From: Bacteroidales bacterium | GTDB lineage: Bacteria; Bacteroidota; Bacteroidia; Bacteroidales; UBA932 | Direction of reading: 5' to 3' | Length of the DNA stretch: 64,000 nt | NCBI GenBank assembly: GCA_015060395.1 | Contig: SUYP01000007.1 | Span: 1-64,000 of the forward strand | In this document: one piece after another, positions 16,125-25,555 of the stretch | How positions within the stretch are numbered: the first letter of the stretch is position 1 | Layout: every line of letters starts with the position of its first letter | Program-made: the position numbers and the translations under genes | The notes under the pieces: model-generated | What the model was told of the DNA's origin: nothing | Database searches by the model: none | Seen by the model: only the letters and a program-made list of their open reading frames with translations

Positions 16125-17279
16125 ATGAAACGCAGGGATTTTTTAAAGACCGCCGCCGCAGTAGGAGCAGCAGGCTTAGGAACGGGAATGATGAGCGGAT
16201 GTTCCGGCAGCGGGACACCGGAAAGATTCAATTTCAACAGGCTCGGGACAGGAAGCGGACTCAAGCTTAGCTTCTATCCGTACGAACTCCAGCTCAGGCA
16301 CACATTCACAGTCTCTTCATATTCGCGCAAGACCACTCCAGGAGTGCAGGTATGCATTGAATATGAAGGAGTTACCGGATATGGAGAAGCTTCTATGCCT
16401 CCATATCTCGGACAAAGTGTCGAGACTGTCACAGCCTTCCTTTCGAAAGTAAATCTGGAGCAGTTCAAGGATCCTTTCCAGATGGAGACAATTCTTGCCT
16501 ACATAGATTCTCTGTCTCCGGGAGACGGAGCGGCAAAGGCGGCAATCGACATAGCCCTGCACGATCTGACCGGCAAGCTCATCGGCCTGCCCTGGTGGAG
16601 GATATGGGGACTGGATGCAGCAAAGGCTCCGGATACGACATTCACGATCGGCATTGACACCCCTGAGGTGGTAAGGGAAAAGACCAGGGAGTGCGCAGAC
16701 AGATTCAATATCCTGAAGGTGAAGGTCGGTCTTGACAATGACAAGGAAATGATAAGCACGATACGGGAAATCACCGACCTGCCGCTTGCAGTGGATGCCA
16801 ATCAGGGATGGAAGGACAAGGAGAAGGCTCTCGATGAAATCTTCTGGCTATATGAAAACGGAGTGGTGATGGTGGAGCAGCCTATGGCCAAGGAAAGGAT
16901 GGATGACAATGCGTGGATCACGGAAAGAAGTCCGATACCTGTTTTCGCGGACGAAGCCATCCAGAGGCTTGCCGATATCCCGTCCATCAAGGGCGCATAT
17001 CACGGAATCAACATAAAGCTTATGAAGTGCACCGGGATGAGAGAAGCCTGGAAAATGGTGAATTACGCCCGGGCTGAAGGGATGAAGGTTATGGTGGGAT
17101 GTATGACTGAGACATCCTGCGCAGTTTCTGCGGCCGCTCAGCTGTCACCGGCTGTAGATTTCGCAGACCTCGATGGAAACCTGCTGATCACAAACGACTT
17201 ATACAAAGGAATGGAGGTCGTCAACGGCAGAGTCACCTTATCCGATCTTCCGGGAATCGGTGTACAGAAACTGCAATGA
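16125..17279 (+). CDS. Exported dipeptide epimerase
   Basis: A 384-residue enolase-superfamily enzyme resembling L-Ala-D/L-Glu epimerases, which invert dipeptides from peptidoglycan turnover. The expected residues are present: K198-x-K200 (LKVKVG), metal ligands D224 (DANQGW), E251 (VEQP) and D276 (FADEA), and the second base K298 (INIKLMKC). The N-terminus starts MKRRDFLKT, a Tat motif, and ends in MMSGC, a lipobox, so the enzyme is probably folded inside, exported by Tat and lipid-anchored. Most characterised epimerases are cytoplasmic. Substrate preference cannot be fixed from sequence. It has its own promoter and no operon partner. Confidence 0.85.
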   Translation: MKRRDFLKTAAAVGAAGLGTGMMSGCSGSGTPERFNFNRLGTGSGLKLSFYPYELQLRHTFTVSSYSRKTTPGVQVCIEYEGVTGYGEASMPPYLGQSVETVTAFLSKVNLEQFKDPFQMETILAYIDSLSPGDGAAKAAIDIALHDLTGKLIGLPWWRIWGLDAAKAPDTTFTIGIDTPEVVREKTRECADRFNILKVKVGLDNDKEMISTIREITDLPLAVDANQGWKDKEKALDEIFWLYENGVVMVEQPMAKERMDDNAWITERSPIPVFADEAIQRLADIPSIKGAYHGINIKLMKCTGMREAWKMVNYARAEGMKVMVGCMTETSCAVSAAAQLSPAVDFADLDGNLLITNDLYKGMEVVNGRVTLSDLPGIGVQKLQ

Positions 17280-17302
17280 TGTTATATTTCAGGAAAATTC
17301 AA

Positions 17303-17310
17303 TATCTTTG
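17303..17310 (+). promoter_or_regulatory. -7 box of DUF4491 gene
   Basis: TATCTTTG, 23 bases before the ATG at 17,334. The -33 box is weak. Confidence 0.45.
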
Positions 17311-17333
17311 CACGCTGATTTAAACTGCATCGA

Positions 17334-17624
17334 ATGAACTTTTCTGGAATAATAGTCGGTCTTGCGACCTTCCTGATAATCGGAATATTTCACCCTATCG
17401 TAATCAAGGCCGAATATCATTTCGGCAAAGGATGCTGGTGGGCTTTTGCTATTGCTGGCGTAGTCTTCGGTGTGCTGTCATTATTCATCGACAGTATGAA
17501 CTGGGCTACGATCACAGGCGTGACGGCATTCTCGTGCTTCTGGTCGATACACGAGCTCATAGAGCAGGAGAAGCGCGTGGAAAGAGGCTGGTTCCCTGCA
17601 AATCCTAAGAAAAAACGCAAATAA
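17334..17624 (+). CDS. DUF4491 membrane protein
   Basis: A 96-residue protein of the Bacteroidetes family DUF4491. It has the conserved FLIIGIFHPIVIKAEYHFG stretch, three short membrane helices, and the ending EKRVERGWFPANP. The function is unknown. Its length is typical. It ends one base before the convergent SGNH hydrolase gene. Confidence 0.85.
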   Translation: MNFSGIIVGLATFLIIGIFHPIVIKAEYHFGKGCWWAFAIAGVVFGVLSLFIDSMNWATITGVTAFSCFWSIHELIEQEKRVERGWFPANPKKKRK

Positions 17625-17625
17625 T

Positions 17626-18324
17626 CTATTTCAGGCCGGCGACGAATGCTGAAAGCTGCTCATTGATCTGAGCCATTCCCTTTATGCTCGGATGCCCCCA
17701 TTTCTTCTCTATGTCCTTGAGAAGAAGGGAGTGCACGCCATAATGAGCGCAGGCCTCGATTATGCCGTCTGTGATTTCATCCTTGAGTTCGGAATTGATG
17801 ATGAAGACAATCTCGGACTCTGGAGCCCTGGTCGTAAGATGATCCAGCATAAAGCAGCAGGCCGGAAGACAGCTGTACATATCTTTCGGATCCCAATCTT
17901 CATACTTCAGTTCCCCTATCGGCACATCCGCCCAAGAATCGTTTGTTCCGCCGAATACAAGTATGAGGTCTGCTATTTCATCCCCAGACACAAGCAGATT
18001 CATCCTGTAGCCGAACGACCTGAGTGAATAATCCGCTCCGTCATATCCGGTATTGCATATTGTAGAACCGCTGTAGCTCTCGTTCATCAGAAGTTCATAT
18101 CCCCCTTCCTCGCAGAACTTATACCACCAGGTCTGTTCCACAGACACCACATCATTCTCACCCTGAGGAGTGGTGAAATACCAGCAGGCATTGCCCTCGG
18201 GGATATATCCGTCGAAGGTCGAATAAGAGTCGCCAAGGATAGCGACGGTCTTGATTTCCTTAGGCTGTGCAAACGAACAGGCGGAAATCAGCAGCAATGC
18301 TGCCAGGAAAAAGTAACGCTTCAT
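17626..18324 (-). CDS. SGNH/GDSL hydrolase, exported
   Basis: A 232-residue esterase-like protein. Residues 1-22 form a signal peptide; ISAC could be a lipobox, or the cut may fall after FAQ. The catalytic serine is S33 in GDSYS. The oxyanion block FGGTNDSW and the late GHPS histidine complete the SGNH set. These enzymes remove acyl groups from sugars or lipids; the substrate here is unknown. An ATG three codons upstream (18,333) is possible, but MKRYFF is the standard start. The -7 box TATATTTG is at 18,347-18,354. It is convergent with DUF4491 and divergent from the GH31 gene. Confidence 0.8.
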   Translation of the reverse strand: MKRYFFLAALLLISACSFAQPKEIKTVAILGDSYSTFDGYIPEGNACWYFTTPQGENDVVSVEQTWWYKFCEEGGYELLMNESYSGSTICNTGYDGADYSLRSFGYRMNLLVSGDEIADLILVFGGTNDSWADVPIGELKYEDWDPKDMYSCLPACCFMLDHLTTRAPESEIVFIINSELKDEITDGIIEACAHYGVHSLLLKDIEKKWGHPSIKGMAQINEQLSAFVAGLK

Positions 18325-18346
18325 ATCGGTCAATATTGATTATCTA

Positions 18347-18354
18347 CAAATATA
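18347..18354 (-). promoter_or_regulatory. -7 box of SGNH hydrolase gene
   Basis: TATATTTG on the minus strand, 22 bases before the ATG at 18,324. No clear -33 box. Confidence 0.45.
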
Positions 18355-18439
18355 CAAAAGATGTCGCAAAACATCCCGATTTGAATCACAATCAACAATA
18401 TATGGTACAAAACAGCAAAGCGGAAAGACAAGAAATCCA

Positions 18440-18447
18440 TATATTTG
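18440..18447 (+). promoter_or_regulatory. -7 box of GH31 gene
   Basis: TATATTTG, 14 bases before the ATG at 18,462. It supports that start over an upstream ATG at 18,267. Confidence 0.5.
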
Positions 18448-18461
18448 AAAAAACTAACGAT

Positions 18462-20999
18462 ATGAACCATCTTCGTCACCTTGCAGCCGCCATATCCGGA
18501 TGCCTCTGCATAGCCGCAGCATCCGCACAAAGCCATAACATCCCTTTCGAAAACGGAACTCTCACCCTGACTCCTCTGCAGGACAATGCAGTACGCATAA
18601 GGTATTCCGAAGGAGAGATCAAGGAAATGCCGGAATGGATATATACCGAAAATGTCGGCAAGGTGAAATGCAGACGGACTGAAAAAGATGGCAAGAGCAT
18701 ATTCCAGCTCAGCGCAATGACAGTAACGGCCGCAGACGGAAATGTCGAAGTGACAGACAATGAAGGCAGGGTCATATTCTCTGCCCTTTCTCACGACCTC
18801 GAAAATTCTTCGGTGCAGGGAATGCCGACAAGAAAGGCCCTGCTGGAAATATACTCTCCCGAAGATGAATTCCTTTACGGACTCGGTCAGTTTCAGGACG
18901 GATACCTCAACGTCAGGGGCCTGACAAGGCGTCTCACTCAGGTCAACACGCAGATAGCCGTACCTTTCCTCCTTTCCAGCAAGGGCTACGGGATCCTATG
19001 GAACAATTACGGCCTTACCGACTTCAACCCTGCCGACCGGAAAGTGAAGATGAAAAGGACGGAAAACAGCGGCAATGAAGTGACAGTTGATGTTACATCG
19101 ACCGAAGGTACAAAAAGGGAGGTAAGGCGCGACAACGCATTCACAGCAGCTCTCGACATAGAGGAAGACGGAGACTACTCTATTCTCCTTGATGTGGGGC
19201 AGAAAATGGCCCGAAGGCATAATCTGAGCATAGACGGCACGGAAATCATTGACATAAGAAACGGCTGGCTCCCGCCGACAACATCCATAATAGTGCATCT
19301 GAAGGCAGGAAGACACGAACTGACCGCCGAACTCGAGCGAGGAGACGATCCGACAGTATATTACCGCAAGGTCAATGACAGGACAGTGTTCAGCTCTCCG
19401 GTAGCGGAGTGCGTGGATTATACCGTATTCGCCGGCAGCGCAGACGAGATAATCGCCTCATACAGAAAGGTTACCGGTGAAGTTCCGATGCTTCCGTCCT
19501 GGGCATTCGGATATATACATTGCAGAGAGAGATTCCACTCCCAGGCAGAGCTTCTGGCCACCGCACGCCGTTTCCGCGAAGAACAGATTCCTATAGACCT
19601 TATAGTCCAGGACTGGCAATACTGGGGAAAGTATGGCTGGAATGCGATGCGTTTCGACGAAGAGCACTATCCGGATCCGGCAAAGATGGTCAGTGACCTT
19701 CACGAGATGGATATGAAACTGATGATCTCGGTGTGGTCGAAGATGGATCCTAATTCTGAGGTCGGAAAGATCGCGCAGCAAAGAGGACATTTCATCCCGA
19801 ACACCACCTGGATCGACTTCTTCGACGAAGATGCTTCATCCTTCTATTGGAGCAATTTCCGCGACAGACTTCTCAAGCCGTACGGGATCGATGCCTGGTG
19901 GCAGGATGCGACAGAGCCGGAGAATGACGACCTCGAAGGCCGGAAGATAATGAAGAACACAGTCCCGGGAGAACTGTTCAGAAATGTATATCCGCTTATG
20001 GTCAGCAAGACCATATACGAGGGACTGGGCAAGGATGACCCTGAGAGAAGACCGATGATATTCACCCGCAGCGGATTCTCAGGAGCCCAGCGCTATGGTG
20101 CGGTTTTGTGGTCGGGAGACGTCGGAAATGACTGGAAGACACTGCGTTATCAGATATCGGCAGGTCTCGGACTCGTATCCACAGGTCTGCCTTGGTGGAC
20201 ATTCGATGCCGGCGGATTCTTCCGTCCGTACGACCAGTATTCGAATGAGGATTATATTGAGAGGATGATCAGATGGGTACAGGTCGGAACCTTCCTCCCG
20301 ATGATGAGGGTCCACGGATATATGAGCAATACCGAGCCTTGGGAATATGGCGCGGAGGCTCAAAGGCTGATCACTGACCAGATCCGTCTTCGCTACAGAC
20401 TTCTGCCATATATATACTCCGAGGCTTCGAAAGTCACGACCCAAGGCTACACTCTGATGCGGCCGCTCATATTTGACTTCCCCGACGATACTGAAGCTTT
20501 GAAGCAGGATAATGAATATATGTTCGGACAGTCGCTTCTTATATGCCCTGTAACGGAAAAAGGTGTATCTGCAAAGAAGGTGTATCTTCCTGAAAATGAA
20601 GGAGGATGGTATGATTTCCGCACAGACCGGAGATATGACGGAGGGTGCTTTGCGGAGGTGCCTGTAAACATTGAATATATCCCTGTCTTCGTCAAGGCAG
20701 GAAGCATTGTACCATCGGGACCGGTGAAGCAATATGTGACGGAGGAGTCCGATGATCCGATGACACTCAGCATCTATCCTGGTGCAGATGCGGACTTCCG
20801 TCTATATGAGGATGACGGAAACAATCCGGAATCCAGCACCATCGACATAACCTGGGACGACTCGCAGCGCAAGCTCATTATAGGCAAGAGACGGGGCTGC
20901 TTCGAGGGTATGAAAGAGGAAAGGATATTCAAAGCGACCGTCGCAGGTCAGGAGAAATCCATCCGCTACGACGGAAGCAAGATTACTGTAAGGTTCTGA
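18462..20999 (+). CDS. GH31 glycosidase, probable alpha-xylosidase
   Basis: An 845-residue exported GH31 enzyme. Residues 1-23 are a signal peptide ending ASAQ. An N-terminal beta-sandwich is interrupted at about 225-310 by a PA14-like insert, an arrangement known from xyloglucan-active alpha-xylosidases such as CjXyl31A. The (beta/alpha)8 barrel has the nucleophile D482 in WWQDATEPE and the probable acid/base D553 in WSGDV, followed by beta-sandwich domains with a DUF5110-like end. It probably removes alpha-xylose from xyloglucan pieces in the periplasm; alpha-glucosidase activity cannot be excluded. No other xyloglucan genes are nearby, so it may work with a locus elsewhere. Confidence 0.88.
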   Translation: MNHLRHLAAAISGCLCIAAASAQSHNIPFENGTLTLTPLQDNAVRIRYSEGEIKEMPEWIYTENVGKVKCRRTEKDGKSIFQLSAMTVTAADGNVEVTDNEGRVIFSALSHDLENSSVQGMPTRKALLEIYSPEDEFLYGLGQFQDGYLNVRGLTRRLTQVNTQIAVPFLLSSKGYGILWNNYGLTDFNPADRKVKMKRTENSGNEVTVDVTSTEGTKREVRRDNAFTAALDIEEDGDYSILLDVGQKMARRHNLSIDGTEIIDIRNGWLPPTTSIIVHLKAGRHELTAELERGDDPTVYYRKVNDRTVFSSPVAECVDYTVFAGSADEIIASYRKVTGEVPMLPSWAFGYIHCRERFHSQAELLATARRFREEQIPIDLIVQDWQYWGKYGWNAMRFDEEHYPDPAKMVSDLHEMDMKLMISVWSKMDPNSEVGKIAQQRGHFIPNTTWIDFFDEDASSFYWSNFRDRLLKPYGIDAWWQDATEPENDDLEGRKIMKNTVPGELFRNVYPLMVSKTIYEGLGKDDPERRPMIFTRSGFSGAQRYGAVLWSGDVGNDWKTLRYQISAGLGLVSTGLPWWTFDAGGFFRPYDQYSNEDYIERMIRWVQVGTFLPMMRVHGYMSNTEPWEYGAEAQRLITDQIRLRYRLLPYIYSEASKVTTQGYTLMRPLIFDFPDDTEALKQDNEYMFGQSLLICPVTEKGVSAKKVYLPENEGGWYDFRTDRRYDGGCFAEVPVNIEYIPVFVKAGSIVPSGPVKQYVTEESDDPMTLSIYPGADADFRLYEDDGNNPESSTIDITWDDSQRKLIIGKRRGCFEGMKEERIFKATVAGQEKSIRYDGSKITVRF

Positions 21000-21002
21000 T
21001 CC

Positions 21003-21395
21003 TTATTTGCCCAGCTGCTCATCCGCAGCCGCCTGGTCGAAGTCACCGAACCATTGGGCGGTCTTGGCTGCAGCCTGCGCCTTTATCTCCGGAGTGATAT
21101 TCTTCCAGACTGTATGGAGAGCCCATATCACCGCCGTCAGGTCATCCGTATATCCCGCCATCGGGATGAAGTCAGGAAGGATGTCAAGTGGCAGGAGGAA
21201 ATATCCCAATGCTCCGTATATCTTGGCCTTGTCGGCATTGGAGACGGCCTTGCTGCGGAGTACGTAATACAGCAGAAGCACAGCATATACCAGCTTGGAA
21301 CCGGCTTTGCGGGCTACTTTCGGGAGCTTTGCACCGAATTTCTTCTCGTCATAATGCTCCTGATATTTCTCAAGGTCTTTTGGTGGTTTCATCAT
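21003..21395 (-). CDS. YkvA-like DUF1232 protein
   Basis: A 130-residue protein with the DUF1232 core: a membrane-associated helix pair and the signature ALGYFLLPLDILPDFIPMAGYTDDLTA (key residues P and D in PLDxxPD and the GYxDD end). The function is unknown. The frame is open upstream to 21,452, but that stretch is the translated repeat at 21,408-21,477 and not part of the family, so I start at the ATG at 21,395 (MMKPP). Confidence 0.82.
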   Translation of the reverse strand: MMKPPKDLEKYQEHYDEKKFGAKLPKVARKAGSKLVYAVLLLYYVLRSKAVSNADKAKIYGALGYFLLPLDILPDFIPMAGYTDDLTAVIWALHTVWKNITPEIKAQAAAKTAQWFGDFDQAAADEQLGK

Positions 21396-21407
21396 TATGG
21401 TGTTTAG

Positions 21408-21477
21408 ATTCCTCGACAAGCTCGGAATGACAAAGGGAGCTCGGAATGACAAAGGGGGGCTCGGAATGACAAGAGAC
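21408..21477. repeat. REP-like element with tandem units
   Basis: GATTCCTCGACAAGCTCGGA then ATGACA, a form of intergenic repeat common in Bacteroidetes, in which ATTCC and GGAAT can pair. Its second half, GCTCGGAATGACAA, recurs three times in tandem at about 19-20 base steps. It fills the gap between the YkvA-like and RNase R genes. Confidence 0.65.
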
Positions 21478-23849
21478 TACTTTTTCGAAGTACGTTTGCC
21501 GGAGGCCTTCCTGGCCTTGCGCTTCGACTCCTGGATGGCCTTGCGCACCTTCTCCTTGCGGGCAGCCTTATTGATGCCGACCGTGACATTGTCGAAGGAT
21601 CCGTCCTCTCCCTTGATGAAAGAGGTCCCGCGTCCCTGCTCATAGTCGATGCGGTCATAGGCCCTCTCTTCAAGCCCGGTCTCAATCAGCTCATAATCAA
21701 GGAGTTTCTGTTCAAGATTGGTCTTCTTCACACGGATGCGGACAGGATCTCCGAGATTATAGACTATGCCAGAACGCTTGCCCACCAGACGATAATGATC
21801 CTGGTCGAATTCGAAGAAATCGCTTCGGATGTCGCGCAGGGCTACCATTCCCTCGATCATCGTAGGCTCGATCTCCACATACATTCCCCACTCGGTGAGT
21901 CCTGAAATATGCCCTCCGAATGTATATCCCACCTTGTCCTGCATAAACTCCACGAGCTTATACTTTATGCTTGCGCGCTCTGCTTCAGCAGCAACGATCT
22001 CACGCTCGGAGGCGTGCTTGCATAGTTTGTCATAGACATCCTGCTTCGCCGATTCCCCTCCTTCAAGATACCTGTCCAGAAGCCTGTGCACCAGCATATC
22101 CGGATAACGGCGGATCGGAGAAGTAAAATGAGTGTAATACTTGAAGGCCAGTCCGTAGTGGCCGAGATTCTCGGTGTCATAGCGTGCCTTCGCCATTGTC
22201 CTGAGCGAAAGAAGCTCGATGGCATTGTATTCCGGAGTATCCTTGGCAGCCTCGAAGAGACTGTTGAGTTCCCTAGATATGTCCTTGCCAGTATTTGTCG
22301 GGCCCATCCTGTAGCCGAAGTTTCCGATGAAGTTGCGAAGATTTTCGACCTTCTCCTGATTAGGCTCGTCGTGCACTCGATAGACAAAGGTCTTGGCCTG
22401 TTTTCTCGCCCCCTTGGCAGGAGCATTCCCGATGCCCTTGCAGCCTGTAGCCACAAACTCTGCCACAGTGCGGTTGGCCAGAAGCATAAACTCTTCTATG
22501 AGCCAGTTTGCCTCCTTCGTAACCTTCTGATATACATTGACCGGACGTCCCTTCTCATCGACCTCCACCTTCATCTCCGGACGGTCGAAACTGATGGCTC
22601 CGGCCGCAAACCTCTTCTTGCGAAGCTTGGCTGCAAGACCGTTCAAGGTAAGGACAGCGTCCTTTATTTCTTCCGGAACACCCTCGTGCGCAGCCTTGGG
22701 CTCATCAATTATGGCCTGAGCCTCCTCGTATGCAAATCTGTAATCGGAATATATCACCGTCTTGCCGAACCACTGGCTGGCTACGCGCCCCAGAGGAGTC
22801 ATCTCGAACACCGCCGAGAATGTGAGCTTCTCTTCATTCGGTCTGAGGGAACAGAGCTTGTTACAGAGTTTTTCAGGCAGCATAGGCACAGTCCTGTCAA
22901 CAAGATACACAGATGTTCCACGCGCCTCGGCTTCCTTGTCCACCACCGAACCCGGCTTCACATAATGAGTCACATCGGCAATATGGACACCGATCTCATA
23001 ATTGCCGTTTTCAAGCCTCTTGAAAGACAGGGCATCGTCAAAGTCCTTGGCATCAGCAGGGTCGATCGTGAAGGTAAGTGTCTGGCGGAAATCCCTGCGG
23101 CTCTTGATATCCTCTTCCGTGATCTCTTCAGAAATCCGGTCGGCCGCATTTGCGACCTCCGACTCGAACCTGTATGGAAGAGCATATTCCGCAAGGATAG
23201 CGTGCATCTCGGTATCATTCTCACCTGGTTCACCCAGCACATCCACGATATGACCTCTAGGTGACATCTCGCCGCGAGGCCAGTCATCCACGACAGCCGC
23301 CACCTTCATTCCCGAACGAGCCTTAAGTTCCTGACGGCCATATCCATCCTCACCAAGTTCAAACACCTTATGTATGGCGAACTCTTCGTTGCCAAGAGGC
23401 TTCAGCCAGCCGGTCTCATCCTTAGGCTCAGCCATAGACTGCCCTTTCACATTATGCCTGCGATAGCGGACCTTGTCGGATTCGGTGAACGGGATGGTGA
23501 TATCGTACGGCATAAAACGGCTCTGCATAAGCACCCAGGCCTGATTTCCGACGATATGCAATATTCCTATGAACGGTCTCGGCGACCTCTCTATGATTTC
23601 GATGACTTCTCCTTCGCGACGCTGACGGTCGGTCTTTTCACGAGTGACAGACACGCGCACGGTATCTCCGTGCAATGCGCCTCTTGTCTTGGATGCCTTC
23701 ACGAATACGTCATCCTCTTCGCCTTCTATGATGATGAATGCATAGCCCTCACGGGTCATCTGCACCCTTCCCACCACCTGTGGGAACACCTTCTTTTCTT
23801 TCTTTCCCCGTCCGCGGCCCTTGCCACGGTAATTATTCTTTCTTCCCAT
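21477..23849 (-). CDS. rnr: Ribonuclease R
   Basis: A 790-residue 3'-to-5' exoribonuclease that degrades structured RNA in the cytoplasm. In order it has a basic N-terminus (GRKNNYRGKGRGRGKK), two cold-shock-type domains, the RNB catalytic domain, an S1 domain (about 645-730) and a Lys/Arg-rich tail. The metal-binding aspartates are D263, D269, D271 and D272 in DPADAKDFDD. The -7 box TAATTTTG at 23,899-23,906 puts the transcript start near 23,892, so the ATG at 23,849 is preferred over 23,897. It is divergent from gpmI. Confidence 0.93.
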   Translation of the reverse strand: MGRKNNYRGKGRGRGKKEKKVFPQVVGRVQMTREGYAFIIIEGEEDDVFVKASKTRGALHGDTVRVSVTREKTDRQRREGEVIEIIERSPRPFIGILHIVGNQAWVLMQSRFMPYDITIPFTESDKVRYRRHNVKGQSMAEPKDETGWLKPLGNEEFAIHKVFELGEDGYGRQELKARSGMKVAAVVDDWPRGEMSPRGHIVDVLGEPGENDTEMHAILAEYALPYRFESEVANAADRISEEITEEDIKSRRDFRQTLTFTIDPADAKDFDDALSFKRLENGNYEIGVHIADVTHYVKPGSVVDKEAEARGTSVYLVDRTVPMLPEKLCNKLCSLRPNEEKLTFSAVFEMTPLGRVASQWFGKTVIYSDYRFAYEEAQAIIDEPKAAHEGVPEEIKDAVLTLNGLAAKLRKKRFAAGAISFDRPEMKVEVDEKGRPVNVYQKVTKEANWLIEEFMLLANRTVAEFVATGCKGIGNAPAKGARKQAKTFVYRVHDEPNQEKVENLRNFIGNFGYRMGPTNTGKDISRELNSLFEAAKDTPEYNAIELLSLRTMAKARYDTENLGHYGLAFKYYTHFTSPIRRYPDMLVHRLLDRYLEGGESAKQDVYDKLCKHASEREIVAAEAERASIKYKLVEFMQDKVGYTFGGHISGLTEWGMYVEIEPTMIEGMVALRDIRSDFFEFDQDHYRLVGKRSGIVYNLGDPVRIRVKKTNLEQKLLDYELIETGLEERAYDRIDYEQGRGTSFIKGEDGSFDNVTVGINKAARKEKVRKAIQESKRKARKASGKRTSKK

Positions 23850-23898
23850 AATATCTTCTTCTGATGCAAGGATCGGGCTCCTTGCAGTTTTCATCATA

Positions 23899-23906
23899 CA
23901 AAATTA
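23899..23906 (-). promoter_or_regulatory. -7 box of RNase R gene
   Basis: TAATTTTG on the minus strand. The expected transcript start leaves a leader of about 43 bases before the ATG at 23,849. Confidence 0.5.
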
Positions 23907-23927
23907 GAAAAAGTGGTGCATAAATTG

Positions 23928-23935
23928 TATATTTG
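23928..23935 (+). promoter_or_regulatory. -7 box of gpmI
   Basis: TATATTTG, 32 bases before the gpmI ATG, in the shared divergent gap with RNase R. Confidence 0.5.
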
Positions 23936-23967
23936 CGCGGCGAAAATAACAAAAACAACATATATTT

Positions 23968-25491
23968 ATGGACAAGAAAGTTCTACTTATGATCCTCGAC
24001 GGTTGGGGCGAGGGAAGACAGGATGAGTCTAATGTCATCTACGCGCAGGGAGCACCTTATATCGAGGCTCTCCGCAAGCAGTATCCTATGAGCACACTCA
24101 AGGCTTGCGGTGAGGCCGTAGGTCTTCCTGAGGGCCAGATGGGTAACTCCGAGGTAGGTCACCTCAATCTCGGCGCAGGCCGCGTGGTATATCAGGACCT
24201 TGTAAAGATCAATATCGCAGCACGCGAGCACAAGTTCCTCCAGAACCCTGAGATCAAGGCCGCTTACGACTATGTGAAGGCAAACAACAAGCAGCTCCAC
24301 CTTATGGGTCTCGCATCAATGGGAGGCGTACACAGCTCGCTCGAGCACGTTTATGAGTTCCTCAATGTAGCCAAGGAATATGGTCTTGAGGATGTGTTCG
24401 TACACTGCTTTATGGACGGCCGTGACACTGACCCTAAGAGCGGAAAGGGCTTTGTAGAGGGTCTTGAGGCTGAAATGGCCAAGTCAACCGGAAAGGTGGC
24501 TACTGTCTGCGGACGTTTCTACGCTATGGACCGTGACAAGAGATGGGAGCGCGTGAAGGAGGCATACGATATGCTCGTTGATGCAAAGGGCAATTATGCA
24601 ACTTCAGCTACTGAGGCCATCCAGGCTTCATACGATGAAGGCGTTACTGACGAGTTCATCAAGCCTATCGTCATCACAGATGCTGAAGGCCAGCCGCTTA
24701 CAAAGATCCAGGAAGGTGACGCAGTGATCTTCTTCAACTTCCGCAACGACCGTGCACGCGAGCTCACAGCAGTCCTCACTCAGCAGGATATGCCTGATTT
24801 CGGAATGCACACTCTTCCTCTCTACTATTGCTGCCTTACTCCGTACGACGCTTCATTCACTGGCGTTCATATCCTTTTCGACAAGGAAAACGTACAGGAG
24901 ACCCTCGGAGAGGTGGTTTCAAAGGCCGGCAAGAACCAGCTCCGTATCGCTGAGACCGAGAAATATGCACACGTGACATTCTTCTTCAACGGCGGTGCAG
25001 AGTCTCTCTTCGAGAACGAGGACCGTATCCTTGTGAACTCTCCTAAGGTTGCTACATACGACCTCCAGCCTGAGATGAGTGCACCGGAAGTTACCGAGAA
25101 ACTCGTAGAGGCTATCAACACAGGCCGCAACGACCTTATTATTTTGAATTTCGCTAACGGTGATATGATCGGTCACACCGGAGTATATGAGGCTATCCGT
25201 AAGGCGGTTACAGCAGTTGACCAGTGCGTGGAGAAGGTAGTGGAAGCAGCCAAGGCACAGGGTTATGCAATCCTCATCACAGCTGACCACGGAAACGCTG
25301 ACTACGCTGTCAACGAGGACGGCACCCCTAACACCGCCCACTCACTCAACGACGTTCCGTTCATCGTGGTGAACGCCGGCGACGAGGTCAAGGAAGTAAA
25401 GAACGGAAAGCTCGCTGACGTTGCTCCTACCATCCTCAAGCTGATGGGCATCGAGCAGCCTGCAGCAATGACCGGCCAGCCGCTGATCTAA
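23968..25491 (+). CDS. gpmI: Cofactor-independent phosphoglycerate mutase
   Basis: A 507-residue glycolytic enzyme that interconverts 3- and 2-phosphoglycerate in the cytoplasm, using two manganese ions and a serine nucleophile. The metal ligand D11 is in LDGWG, the nucleophile is S61 in MGNSEVGH, and the late metal site TADHGNADY is present, as is the substrate loop [10 protein letters not shown]. Length is normal. The codons are strongly biased (many CTC, GGC, AAC and AAG), unlike the neighbours, as expected for a highly expressed gene. A strong terminator follows. Confidence 0.96.
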   Translation: MDKKVLLMILDGWGEGRQDESNVIYAQGAPYIEALRKQYPMSTLKACGEAVGLPEGQMGNSEVGHLNLGAGRVVYQDLVKINIAAREHKFLQNPEIKAAYDYVKANNKQLHLMGLASMGGVHSSLEHVYEFLNVAKEYGLEDVFVHCFMDGRDTDPKSGKGFVEGLEAEMAKSTGKVATVCGRFYAMDRDKRWERVKEAYDMLVDAKGNYATSATEAIQASYDEGVTDEFIKPIVITDAEGQPLTKIQEGDAVIFFNFRNDRARELTAVLTQQDMPDFGMHTLPLYYCCLTPYDASFTGVHILFDKENVQETLGEVVSKAGKNQLRIAETEKYAHVTFFFNGGAESLFENEDRILVNSPKVATYDLQPEMSAPEVTEKLVEAINTGRNDLIILNFANGDMIGHTGVYEAIRKAVTAVDQCVEKVVEAAKAQGYAILITADHGNADYAVNEDGTPNTAHSLNDVPFIVVNAGDEVKEVKNGKLADVAPTILKLMGIEQPAAMTGQPLI

Positions 25492-25512
25492 GTTTCCGTA
25501 TCAATCGGAATC

Positions 25513-25555
25513 AAGAAAGCCGCGTACCGCTCCTACAGCAGTGCGCGGCTTTCTT
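25513..25555 (+). terminator. Intrinsic terminator of gpmI
   Basis: AAGAAAGCCGCG (25,513-25,524) pairs with CGCGGCTTTCTT (25,544-25,555), with a TTTT run after it, 21 bases after the stop codon. Confidence 0.85.

Noticed and set aside
22086..23264. A 392-codon plus-strand frame inside RNase R
   Set aside because: It is the shadow of the RNase R gene on the other strand, and RNase R has the full catalytic motif and domain order.
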